A stretch of DNA of 16,661 nt. It comes from Coemansia sp. RSA 1804 (lineage: Eukaryota; Kickxellomycota; Kickxellomycetes; Kickxellales; Kickxellaceae). Under the pieces are notes generated by a model that worked only from the letters and a program-made list of their open reading frames with translations, did not search any database and was not told the DNA's origin. Location: NCBI GenBank assembly GCA_027578815.1, contig JANBTH010000476.1, positions 1-16,661 of the forward strand, given 5' to 3'. This document shows, in pieces, positions 7,807 to 16,085 of this stretch; positions within the stretch are counted from its first letter, which is position 1, and each line of letters opens with the position of its first letter. A program made the position numbers and the translations under genes.

Positions 7807-8376
7807 TATAACAAATGGGAAAGAGGCAAAAAGAATTGCTCTTTTAAAAATACTAGTCTATTAACGTTTGAAAATACAGAAAGAAAAAGAGCAATGAGAA
7901 TCAATGTAGATGCGATGAAACAAATCCATAAAAAGAAAAGAAAAGAAGAGGGAAAAGGGTGGATAAGTGCACATAAAACGATGAAAAAAGGGAATGGAAA
8001 GTGAAAATGGGAAAGAGAAAAAGCTTTTTTCGTCAACCAGAAACCAAACCACTGCTTTCCAACCAACACACAAAGCTTTTAAAGACCAGCAAAGCAATTC
8101 ACCAAAGCTCGTTATCGTTATGTTCTTCATCATCAGGTCTTTTCTGTCCCTTGTTGTTTTCATCGCCAGTTGGTTACGCAAGCACTGATTTTTATTAGCC
8201 CTTTTTGTATCATTTTATGCTGATTAAACCGAAAACTGCTGATAAGAGCTGGTGGAAAAAGAAGAAAGAAACCCATGAGTGGTGAGGACGCTTTGCACCA
8301 TACCATTGTCCGCTAGCAGCAGTGCTCATCCATTGCGCTCTTGGCCTTTCCAATGCGCCTGTGCTCGCTGCTTTCT
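7807..8376. other. Spacer between Sts1 start and MOT1 stop
   Basis: 570 bp without a supported gene. From 7807 to about 8035 the plus strand is purine-rich (T/C-rich on the minus strand), as expected for the leader and promoter of the Sts1 gene. The short ORFs here are low-complexity. The part nearest 8376 would be the MOT1 3' untranslated region. Confidence 0.5.
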
Positions 8377-9861
8377 TCAGTGGTTCTCGAGATCGCCAGC
8401 TCCATCGTCAGCAGTGGCAGTGGCCGATGCTGATGCTGATGCTTTGACAGTGGTCTTGCTATCGTCCAGCGACTCCTGCCTGCTGGATGTCGGAAGCAGC
8501 GCGTTGGTCACTGAGCGCTCGTCCCGATTTCTAAGCTGCCGGTGCATCCAGAAGACAAGTGCTGTCACCATTCCAACAATGAATCCCAGTCCGTCGTGTG
8601 AAAACCCCACCAAGGCGGCGGCAGTCGAAAGGAGCACCACAAAGTCCTGCTTGCGGCGATGCTCGTTGTTTGGAAACTGCGTAAAGTTTCGAGCCACTAA
8701 TCCAAGCTCAATCGACGCCATGAAAAGCATGACGCCAAGGAATGAGTTGGGGAACCACTTGAGTATGGCTAGCAGCGACTCACCAAAGACAACTCCAATG
8801 ATGATCTTGACAGCACCTAGAAAGTACAGCGAGAGCTCGGTGCGCGCACCAAAAAAATACTGCCCAGCCAGTCCTCCGCTGCCGTGACAGAACGGCATCG
8901 AGCCAAGGAAGCAGCCGATCAGATTCATGGCGCCAATCGATATTGTTATGTGCGTCATTGATGGATCATACCCCGGAAACAGCTCACGCGCCAGCGCAGC
9001 AAGCGCAACAACCGAATTGAGAAGTGTCAATGGAAGCTGACCAAGCCCAGCAGACAGAAACCCCGTGCGGAACCCCTTTGCCGTTGGAACCACTGTGTGC
9101 ACAAAGTGTGCGCCGGGATGGACCTGGCCAAACTGGTGGTGGGCGCCGGTCTGCGCAAGAGCAAACGCAAGACCAAGCATAAATACCAACAGAGCCACAG
9201 GAACACGCCTGCGCTCATACACGAAAAGAACCAGCAAAAACGACGAACATGCCCACCACAAGTTGTCGCTCCATATAATGCTGTCACCCCAGAACGATGC
9301 GTTCTCCTTGACAAGCGCAACACCCTTTTTGCACAGCTGGAAGCAGGTACCCAACTGCAGACCCTTGACGACTGGAAGCGGGACAAAGCGGGTGGCTAAC
9401 CAAAGAAGACGTGAAAGACCAAGGAATAGCACAATTGCGGATACTCCTAGACCAGCGCCTGCAAGCTCTCCGGGCGTGAAATTGTTTGTCAGCGCAATGG
9501 CTGCAATTGACTTCATGGGCTGCACACACATGGGGATCCCGTAGAAGAAGCCCGTGAGTATGTTCCATAGGCCGCCAAAGAACAGCGACGCTGTCAGACT
9601 TGCTGAGCCCTGGATTGTCATGGAGATAAGAATGGGAATCAGCGTTCCGATGTCGCCCAGTGCTCCGCTGAACTCCCGCAGTGTAAGATGATCGCGCATG
9701 CGTCTGACGCGGGCTTTCATATCCCAGCATGGCGGCACCGGGTTAGGCGGAGGATCTGCCCCACCTGCACTGGGCGCCCACTTGTCTTCCTTGAGGAAGG
9801 CGACTATCTGCTCGCGTGTTGGAAGCTGCGGCCGCCGAACTCTTGTCAAATAACCGAACAT
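8377..9861 (-). CDS. MOT1-type molybdate transporter
   Basis: 494 residues, intronless, ATG at 9861. It belongs to the MOT1 molybdate transporters, relatives of the SulP sulfate carriers that lack the STAS domain. Family motifs are clear: GALGDIGTLIPI (66-77), GIPMCVQPMKSIAAIAL (108-124) and MPFCHGSGGLAGQYFFGART (322-341), the last two being the signature MOT1 blocks. About ten hydrophobic segments lie between residues 66 and 440. The N-terminal 60 residues and the Ser/Ala/Thr-rich C-terminal tail (about 445-494) are cytosolic-looking and variable. Such a carrier supplies molybdate for molybdenum cofactor enzymes such as nitrate reductase; plant members act at plasma, mitochondrial or vacuolar membranes, so location here is not determined. 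No Moco genes lie nearby. Confidence 0.88.
   Translation of the reverse strand: MFGYLTRVRRPQLPTREQIVAFLKEDKWAPSAGGADPPPNPVPPCWDMKARVRRMRDHLTLREFSGALGDIGTLIPILISMTIQGSASLTASLFFGGLWNILTGFFYGIPMCVQPMKSIAAIALTNNFTPGELAGAGLGVSAIVLFLGLSRLLWLATRFVPLPVVKGLQLGTCFQLCKKGVALVKENASFWGDSIIWSDNLWWACSSFLLVLFVYERRRVPVALLVFMLGLAFALAQTGAHHQFGQVHPGAHFVHTVVPTAKGFRTGFLSAGLGQLPLTLLNSVVALAALARELFPGYDPSMTHITISIGAMNLIGCFLGSMPFCHGSGGLAGQYFFGARTELSLYFLGAVKIIIGVVFGESLLAILKWFPNSFLGVMLFMASIELGLVARNFTQFPNNEHRRKQDFVVLLSTAAALVGFSHDGLGFIVGMVTALVFWMHRQLRNRDERSVTNALLPTSSRQESLDDSKTTVKASASASATATADDGAGDLENH
8429..8443. repeat. GATGCT hexanucleotide repeat inside the MOT1 tail
   Basis: Two and a half GATGCT units on the plus strand encode the Ala/Ser alternation (ASASASAT) in the disordered C-terminal tail of the transporter. 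Likely length-variable between strains. Confidence 0.6.
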
Positions 9862-10071
9862 CTCAGAACTTTGTCTTTGCTTGTGTTGGTATTAGCACAG
9901 TGGATTCTGGCTACCTTTCGATATTGTTGTCAGCCAAACAGAACAAAGAATACTGTATGCTTTCTATTTGGCATCCAAAGAGGGAAAAGATAGGAACGAG
10001 AAAAAAGAAGAAAATATACCAAAGATTACAGCCATTCACGGCACATGTCCAAGGCGCCTCGTTCATTTCTA

Positions 10072-10080
10072 TTTATAAGG
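10072..10080 (-). promoter_or_regulatory. TATA box candidate for MOT1 (CCTTATAAAT)
   Basis: TATAAAT on the minus strand about 210 bp upstream of the MOT1 ATG at 9861. A CCAAT pentamer on the plus strand (10136-10140) lies a further 56-60 bp upstream, in inverted orientation relative to the gene. Confidence 0.4.
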
Positions 10081-10558
10081 CTTTGGACAGACTAGGGATT
10101 GTCTTCTCGCCTGGCGTGTCTAGCCTGCACTCTGACCAATATTTGGTAGAGGGCTCTTCAAGGACACTCGCTAGAGCCGTTGCTTTGTACTCTTATTGTG
10201 AATCTTTGCTATAGAAATGTTGCCCCTTTTCGTTCTTTTAACAATATGTCCACATGCGCCTGCGGAATACCTATTATACATACATTAAATTTTCTAGTTT
10301 AATTGGCGCTATGCGTGTTATGCAGAAAAGGCTGCAGAAATCCCAGAGACAGATAAGATGAGGAATGCAACGGATGTTAAGGATGGTCCCGCACGGTGTT
10401 CGTCTCTTCAAAAATTCTCCGTCTGGTGGGTTGCATCTAGCCAATGACGTCTGTCTGTGCTCATCAGTAATCGCGGGATGTGGGGGCTATTGACCCCCCG
10501 ATCGGTTTTATTATTTTTCTTTCCAATATCTCTAGCATTGTGCGCTTCGTTGCTTTGG

Positions 10559-10783
10559 TCATTCATATTCTAAAAAGGCAAACTTGTTTATACCACCGTA
10601 TTTTGGAAAACCAACAGCTTCAAAATCAAAATTCCATGCGCACATAAAATCTTTATATTTGCGTTGGATATGAACTGTTGTTGGCATCGGCAGAGCAGGT
10701 CGTCTACCTAGAGAAATGATGCAGAGAGAAACTAAAAGATAAAGTATATTTAGAAAATAGAGCTTACGGTTAGTATTTGTCAT
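10559..10783 (-). CDS. Doubtful small membrane/secreted ORF
   Basis: 74 residues from the ATG at 10783. The N-terminus has a basic start and a hydrophobic stretch (LYFLNILYLLVSLCIISLG, about 8-26) that could be a signal anchor; the rest is aromatic-rich and ends FAFLEYE. No family recognised. Just after the start the minus strand has GTAAGC, a CTAAAT and TTTTAG, or further on TCTCTAG, which resemble intron signals, so the region might instead hold exons of a spliced gene. Equally it may be chance in AT-rich DNA. Confidence 0.2.
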   Translation of the reverse strand: MTNTNRKLYFLNILYLLVSLCIISLGRRPALPMPTTVHIQRKYKDFMCAWNFDFEAVGFPKYGGINKFAFLEYE

Positions 10784-10923
10784 TTTTGCAGGATCGGAAG
10801 CAGCAAACAAAAAGCATTCACTTGCTTTGCAAAACACAGTTCATCTTGGTCATAACAGCAATAACTGTTCAATAAAGGCATGGAAATTTTTATTCATCGG
10901 CTTTGCCACTCTTCTAATTCTGC

Positions 10924-11160
10924 ATGTTTTTAGTTCAAATATCTGCAACGCTTAACAATAATATTGAGCGTATTTCATACCTTCTATACAATGTTGGCGA
11001 ATTCATAACCCAGCGCAAATTCCTTCTTTTCTGGAATGATATCGGTTTTGCTAGACCACTAGCAGGAATGGCTAGCGCCCTATATCGACACTCGCACTAT
11101 ATTTTACTGCTTCTCTTTTTTGTCCATAGCCGCATATTATACAGTGTGGATTGGCAATAA
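10924..11160 (+). CDS. Doubtful small hypothetical ORF
   Basis: 78 residues from an ATG, ending in VDWQ and a TAA. It has amphipathic N-terminal helices and a hydrophobic C-terminal stretch (YILLLLFFV, about 60-68). No family is recognised; a vague resemblance to part of a peroxin-11-like protein is too weak to use. Could be a gene relic or chance. Confidence 0.2.
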   Translation: MFLVQISATLNNNIERISYLLYNVGEFITQRKFLLFWNDIGFARPLAGMASALYRHSHYILLLLFFVHSRILYSVDWQ

Positions 11161-11425
11161 TGTTCTAATTTTAACCAAGAATGCATGTTTTCAATAAGCG
11201 GAGAAGTAGCAACTTTCCACAGATTTCGCACCATTTATTCTTGTTTTTAGAGCGTGCCTAATGTGGATAGTCAAGTATGTGCTGTCTTCCCCGCCATCGC
11301 CTTCTGTCGCGTGCTTATGCTATCTTTATCATTATATCATGGAATCGCAGTATTCGTTGTTTGGTCCCACGATTTTTCAAGCAAAAGATGGAGAATACTA
11401 CCCTGAATAGCTTTAAAGTAGGTGA

Positions 11426-11451
11426 AGAACAAAAAGTACACTTTTTGTTCT
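11426..11451. repeat. Perfect inverted repeat, 12-bp arms
   Basis: AGAACAAAAAGT, a two-base AC spacer, and its exact reverse complement. It lies about 190 bp upstream of the aspartic protease ATG. As RNA it would form a long stem with a tiny loop; as DNA it is a symmetrical candidate binding site. Confidence 0.75.
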
Positions 11452-11599
11452 GAATTAGTATGTCATCCTCGTTTGTTTAGTGCATATCTACCTGATAACC
11501 TCTTTATATTCCTGCAGGAGACATTTTAATACTATTTTTTTGCTGATGTTGACTGTGTTTATTCATTTATGCTTCTTTTTATTCATTCTTTATATTGGC

Positions 11600-11606
11600 T
11601 ATAAAG
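11600..11606 (+). promoter_or_regulatory. TATA box for the aspartic protease gene (TATAAAG)
   Basis: TATAAAG 38-44 bp before the ATG at 11644, preceded by an ATTGG (inverted CCAAT) at 11595-11599. The spacing implies a very short leader. Confidence 0.45.
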
Positions 11607-11643
11607 TACTGTTGATTATCTGATTAACTCTCCGTATAGAATA

Positions 11644-13185
11644 ATGCATATTGCAACATTACTCGTAGTTCTCCCTGTGCTCATCGGCCAAATGGCTGCT
11701 GGACATAAAGGCTACACATCCATTAATCTCCAACGGGGAACAATATTTGTACGACACCGTTCACATGTTCATCGCCGTGCACTTGGCAAACATGCTCAGT
11801 TCCTTGCCCTGGAACCTGAACATCTATGGAATAAACGAATGAACTACGACGACTCCAGTATGTTTGATCCAACAACAACACTTTTTTATGCTGGGCATAT
11901 TTCACTTGGCGAGCCTCCCCAGAAATTTCTTGTCAACTTTGACAGTGGTTCTGCTGATCTTTGGGTTCCTAGCAAACGATGTCAAAGCCAGACATGCAAG
12001 ATCCATGAGCAATTCAACTCGGATGCTTCAGTTACACACAGGCTACGTCAGCCAGAACGAGGAAAGTCTCGCCGACTGCGAGTTAACATTGAGTATGGTA
12101 CAGGAATGGTTTCAATTGAACCAGCACAGGACACGCTTAGATGGGGATCATTTACCACACAGAACATAACGTTTGGCGAGGCTATAAGGATGACCGCAGA
12201 CTTTGACGCACAGTTTGATGGGCTATTTGGAATGGCTTTTCCATCGCTCTCCAGTCCTGGAATGGTGCCACCATTTTTTGCACTTGCTCAACAGAATCTA
12301 CTTAACGCCAACCGGTTTAGCTTTAGCCTCGATGACGATGGTGGGCGCCTTGACATTGGAAAACCACCATATGTCGGATACGATTCAGAGGCGAGATGGA
12401 TCAAGCTAGTTCAACCCCATTTTTGGGCAGTGAACATCAAATCCATTGAAGCCCACACACAATATCCAATTTCAATTGACATGTCCCTTAATATTGGAAA
12501 CACAACCACCACCACGTTGCCAGTAGACAATCGGGTAGTACACATGCCATCAAACACAAAAGTGCTGATAAACGCGGAAGGCGTTGGCTTACTTGACTCT
12601 GGCACAACAACAATTCTTTGTCCATCTGCAATGGCAACATATATCAACAGAATTATTGGTGCATCTGACGATGGTCTCCGTGTAGACTGTGACAAGTCAG
12701 CCACTGGCCCAATATTTTATTTTCACATTGGAGGTAGCCATCCAGACAACGAATATGCGATTGCCATTGAGCCCCATAAATATATTCTAGGCGATGGCAT
12801 GCCGGAACATGGTTGCATGTCTGCTTTTCAGCCAGGTGGCTCCAGCGATAAGTGGGTTCTTGGGCTTCCATTTTTTGCTAACCGCACAATAACATTTGAT
12901 ATTGACAAAGGCCGGATAGGATTTCGCTCACTAAAAAAGGCAAATATGTTTGACAAGCTCGTCTACGAAGATAACAATGATATCTTGGACAGTGCAACTA
13001 CCTCTCCTCAAAAAGCGTATACACCTGCTGCACGAAACATATTCAAGGACGTCAATACTGAGTTTGTATCTGAGATGGCCATTTTCGACAATAATGCCCA
13101 ACCCTGTCTACCAGATAATTATCTAGATTTTATTGCAAAAATGGTTTTGGTGATGCTCCCTGCCGTAATTGCAAACAGGGTATAG
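11644..13185 (+). CDS. Secreted pepsin-like aspartic protease (family A1)
   Basis: 513 residues, intronless. N-terminal signal peptide (about 1-20), a short propeptide and a Lys-Arg site at 64-65 that a Kex2-type protease could cut. Both catalytic motifs are present: FDSGSADLWVPS with Asp100, where the usual DTG is DSG, and LLDSGTTTILCPS with Asp318. The flap Tyr is at 151 in EYGTG. Cys113/Cys118 just after the first motif and Cys349/Cys391 match the two standard disulfides. The catalytic fold ends about residue 430 (GRIGFRSL); an unusual 80-residue tail follows, rich in Asp/Asn and ending in a hydrophobic stretch (about 495-511), perhaps a GPI signal or membrane anchor. Role: extracellular or cell-surface protein cleavage. 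It converges on the chitinase gene, with 97 bp between stops. Confidence 0.9.
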   Translation: MHIATLLVVLPVLIGQMAAGHKGYTSINLQRGTIFVRHRSHVHRRALGKHAQFLALEPEHLWNKRMNYDDSSMFDPTTTLFYAGHISLGEPPQKFLVNFDSGSADLWVPSKRCQSQTCKIHEQFNSDASVTHRLRQPERGKSRRLRVNIEYGTGMVSIEPAQDTLRWGSFTTQNITFGEAIRMTADFDAQFDGLFGMAFPSLSSPGMVPPFFALAQQNLLNANRFSFSLDDDGGRLDIGKPPYVGYDSEARWIKLVQPHFWAVNIKSIEAHTQYPISIDMSLNIGNTTTTTLPVDNRVVHMPSNTKVLINAEGVGLLDSGTTTILCPSAMATYINRIIGASDDGLRVDCDKSATGPIFYFHIGGSHPDNEYAIAIEPHKYILGDGMPEHGCMSAFQPGGSSDKWVLGLPFFANRTITFDIDKGRIGFRSLKKANMFDKLVYEDNNDILDSATTSPQKAYTPAARNIFKDVNTEFVSEMAIFDNNAQPCLPDNYLDFIAKMVLVMLPAVIANRV

Positions 13186-13282
13186 ATTAGTATATTATTA
13201 GTTCTTCATTAGTCATGTAAAGTAATTAATCAACCAATATAAGTTCTATTGAGCTGATCATAGCTTGAGCAAATAATACACA

Positions 13283-14419
13283 CTAGCTATTGCTTGTTGC
13301 ATATGTTGGAGGGGGAGAAGATGTAGCTGTTGAGTACAATGTGGTTGAAGTATTATGATCAGTAGATGATGGCGTGGAAGTGGTTGTGTAACCGCCAGTT
13401 GATGTGGTTGGCGGTGGTGTAGATCCGCACTTCATATTGCTCTTCACCCAGTTTGATAAGGATTTAACATAATCTTGGTTGTTCGAATACCACGAGGCGT
13501 CCCAAAGCATAATGCCGCCAAAGGTAGACGGGTAGCTGTTGTATAGATATGACAGATCAGATTGCACTGTAGGCAAATCCAAGTACCCGTTTCCTGCTGC
13601 TCCAGTACCAGCAGGTAGTCCAACGTATACCTTAGAGTTTATGTTAGGATTGGACTTTGCTAATGCATCCCAGCTTGCATAGTCAAAGTTCCATTTGTTA
13701 TCAATGTTGGCAAGATTACACGGGTTGTTGTAGAACTGCACATAGTTGTTGTCAATCCACACCTTGCTTGAAAGTGTGCTACCCAAATTAGCATCAGGAT
13801 AGACACATTGGGGTGCAGTTGAGATAAGGTACTGTTTAGATGCTTTCTCAAAGTATGAGCGCAGCTGATTAATGAATGCCGGATATCCTGCATGCTCGCC
13901 TGACTCAATATCTAGATCAACGCCATCAAGAACTGCATCATCGTAGGGACGATACGCTGATGATCCTCCTAGAAACATGTTCCAGACAGTATCCGCAAAG
14001 GTCTGACCAGCCGAATCTGATCCCAATCCATATGTGTAAATATTACCGCCTCCAAGTGAGAGTACAATTTTTTTGCCATTTGCCTGGCAGGCCTTGATGT
14101 CCTTGCCAATATCGGAGCAGTGAAGCGTATTTGTACCATTAAAAACAGTTTCGCAATGGAACGAATGATTGAGTACAGGAAGGCCAGTTTGATTAAAGTT
14201 GGTGAGAAATGATATATTGATTATGTCAAATGTGCTGTCCTGACAGTAGGACCCAAGCGACTTTTCCCAATTGTCTGGATCGTTAAGATGTGCACCTCCC
14301 CATGAATTCTGTCCCCAGTACGTTACGACGTTATTAGCACAGGTTGAATCAAAGCTGGCAAATGCTAGTCTTAGCAGTAAAGTGGTTGAAACCAAGATAA
14401 GGTATTTTCTGAATAACAT
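13283..14419 (-). CDS. Secreted class III chitinase (GH18)
   Basis: 378 residues, intronless, ATG at 14419, with a signal peptide ending near residue 21. It hydrolyses beta-1,4 links in chitin, for wall remodelling such as cell separation or for nutrition. GH18 features of the hevamine/Cts1 type: VVTYWGQN (31-38), KIVLSLGGG (117-125), the catalytic DGVDLDIES with Glu172 as acid/base, VQFYNNP (227-233) and GIMLWDASW (302-310). From about residue 333 the C-terminus is a Ser/Thr/Pro-rich tail, likely O-mannosylated, and it stops without the chitin-binding domain that some relatives carry. Many N-glycosylation sites. TATA candidate about 100 bp upstream. Confidence 0.93.
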   Translation of the reverse strand: MLFRKYLILVSTTLLLRLAFASFDSTCANNVVTYWGQNSWGGAHLNDPDNWEKSLGSYCQDSTFDIINISFLTNFNQTGLPVLNHSFHCETVFNGTNTLHCSDIGKDIKACQANGKKIVLSLGGGNIYTYGLGSDSAGQTFADTVWNMFLGGSSAYRPYDDAVLDGVDLDIESGEHAGYPAFINQLRSYFEKASKQYLISTAPQCVYPDANLGSTLSSKVWIDNNYVQFYNNPCNLANIDNKWNFDYASWDALAKSNPNINSKVYVGLPAGTGAAGNGYLDLPTVQSDLSYLYNSYPSTFGGIMLWDASWYSNNQDYVKSLSNWVKSNMKCGSTPPPTTSTGGYTTTSTPSSTDHNTSTTLYSTATSSPPPTYATSNS

Positions 14420-14520
14420 GATCGAGGTATTTATGGTTTGTATAACAAATGTAAGTAAAAATATTGTATTTTGCTAGTGTCTAAAAACTGACATGTAACT
14501 GCTGTGTAAAGTCAAGTATG

Positions 14521-14530
14521 TTTATATATT
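14521..14530 (-). promoter_or_regulatory. TATA box candidate for the chitinase gene (AATATATAAA)
   Basis: TATATAAA on the minus strand about 102-111 bp upstream of the chitinase ATG. The surrounding DNA is AT-rich, so specificity is modest. Confidence 0.4.
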
Positions 14531-14769
14531 GAACTGGAATTATTAAAGAATATCGGCTACTTATATGCAAATTTGCGAATAACGTCTATATGCATTTAAA
14601 ACTGAATAATGCCTATAAGATATTTTAAGTGTAATATTGTTCATGGCAATTTGTATGTGACTTAATATGTCGGTGCATATATATGGATGAATCTGGTCAT
14701 TCAAAGCATATTCAATACGAAAACACATTGTTTTATTAGATTAAACAAATAAATGTGTATGTTGGACCA

Positions 14770-14812
14770 GGACTCAAACCCGTATCCCATATTAATCACA
14801 TCAGCTGAACAA
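14770..14812 (-). other. Degenerate tRNA-like (pol III A/B box) sequence
   Basis: On the minus strand a TTGTTCAGCTGATG stretch (14812-14799) resembles a tRNA A box/D-arm, and GGTTTGAGTCC (14780-14770) closely matches a B box. The interval between them is about ten bases too short for a full anticodon arm and the acceptor strands do not pair. It may be a decayed tRNA, a fragment of a tRNA-derived SINE, or coincidence. Confidence 0.25.
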
Positions 14813-16085
14813 TCATTTGGTGCCCAAGATACATTTCTCTATGCTAAATAGAAATTAACTATTCTTGTCTAATTGTTTTCCATGTGTTGTGAATATCACA
14901 TGCCCGTCGTAATTCATGTGAGAGCATTGCAATTGTTCAATATCTATTAAAATGTAATATAAAATATACCACTGTCACTCCTGTTAATAAATCCACATAC
15001 ATGCGTAAATGCTTGTATATTTGATACTTTAACAAGTTGAATATGTGCAAGCTAACAAATGGAAATATTACATCATTATCATAACTACATGATTATTTGG
15101 AAAATACATCTAATTTATTATATTTTAAGCTAGTCAACCTTGCTGTCTTTTAATGTTATTTATTCGTATGTTGAAAGGTAATATACATGATTAGTTTGTA
15201 GAATAATTGATTGCCCACAAAGTTTTTGAGTTGGCGTATAGCGCACATCAATTATCTAATAACGAAGGCCATCCTAATCAGAATAGACATTTACATAAAC
15301 AAACAAGGAACCAAGATGTGGTGTTGCTTTATATAACATTAAACAAACTAAACTAGGACTAGCAATAGTAACATTTACACAACACCTTGATTTGTCAGTA
15401 TAAGTGGGTATAATAAATACTCAACCTGCTTTTTTTACACCAATATCATCTGTTCTTGGTTTAGTTGCGAGTATATGCCGCCAATTACTACTATATCTTT
15501 TTCTTTTACTTTTTTGAGGGTAAACACAGTGGTGGGAATTTTTTGTTTGTAAATGTTTTTTGCAGTAACGCTTTAACTGTCACCTCCAAAAAACTGTTTG
15601 CAAGAAGGACCCATGATGTTTCCGACACTCAAAATCACAAAATATGCTACTATTTAAGCTTATAGTATGTTTGCGTTAATTATAACTGTTTTTGGGTGCA
15701 TACCTATCTTACTAGTAAGGTTCGCAGTTGTCATTTTCTTTTTATCTGTCATATTAACCAGTAAATTATTCACTTCTCCAACCGTGTGAATGATTATCAA
15801 ACGTATACTTGTATACATCCCTTGTATTCATTTTGTAGTGTTTGCACAACTATGATGGTTTTGCTCAGGAAAAACTATAAATATTATAACCACTATTGCT
15901 GTCTGCAAGTTAGCATCTTTTCTTTTCTACCAGACTATGGCATATTATACTTATACAAATTACCCATGTTATATCCTTGCCGCTATTTATTGACTTAATA
16001 ATTTTATTGACAATCTCTTTAATTTGCCACTTGGCTGCTCAATAAGCCACATCTCTATTATCGCTAATACAGCACATACTATATC

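Larger units (their letters stand above)
9862..11643. other. 1.8-kb AT-rich spacer between divergent MOT1 and protease genes
   Basis: Divergent promoter region for MOT1 (leftward) and the aspartic protease (rightward). It contains TATA candidates near both ends, two doubtful small ORFs (10559-10783 minus, 10924-11160 plus), a short G5/C6 inverted repeat at 10482-10499 and a perfect inverted repeat at 11426-11451. I see no recognisable RNA gene or transposon in it. Confidence 0.5.
14420..16085. other. 1.7-kb AT-rich divergent spacer
   Basis: Between the chitinase start and the membrane protein start. Apart from the chitinase TATA candidate and a degenerate tRNA-like stretch at 14770-14812, I see only AT-rich DNA with short, low-complexity ORFs that I do not support. 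Confidence 0.5.

Noticed and set aside
10482..10499. G5/C6 inverted repeat resembling a bacterial-type terminator
   Set aside because: The stem is only 5-6 bp and the context is eukaryotic; the T-rich tract after it is not unusual for this AT-rich spacer.
15465..15998. Short plus-strand ORFs (66 and 70 residues) in the AT-rich spacer
   Set aside because: Phe/Tyr-rich low-complexity translations expected by chance in AT-rich DNA; the first does not begin with a convincing context and neither has a motif.
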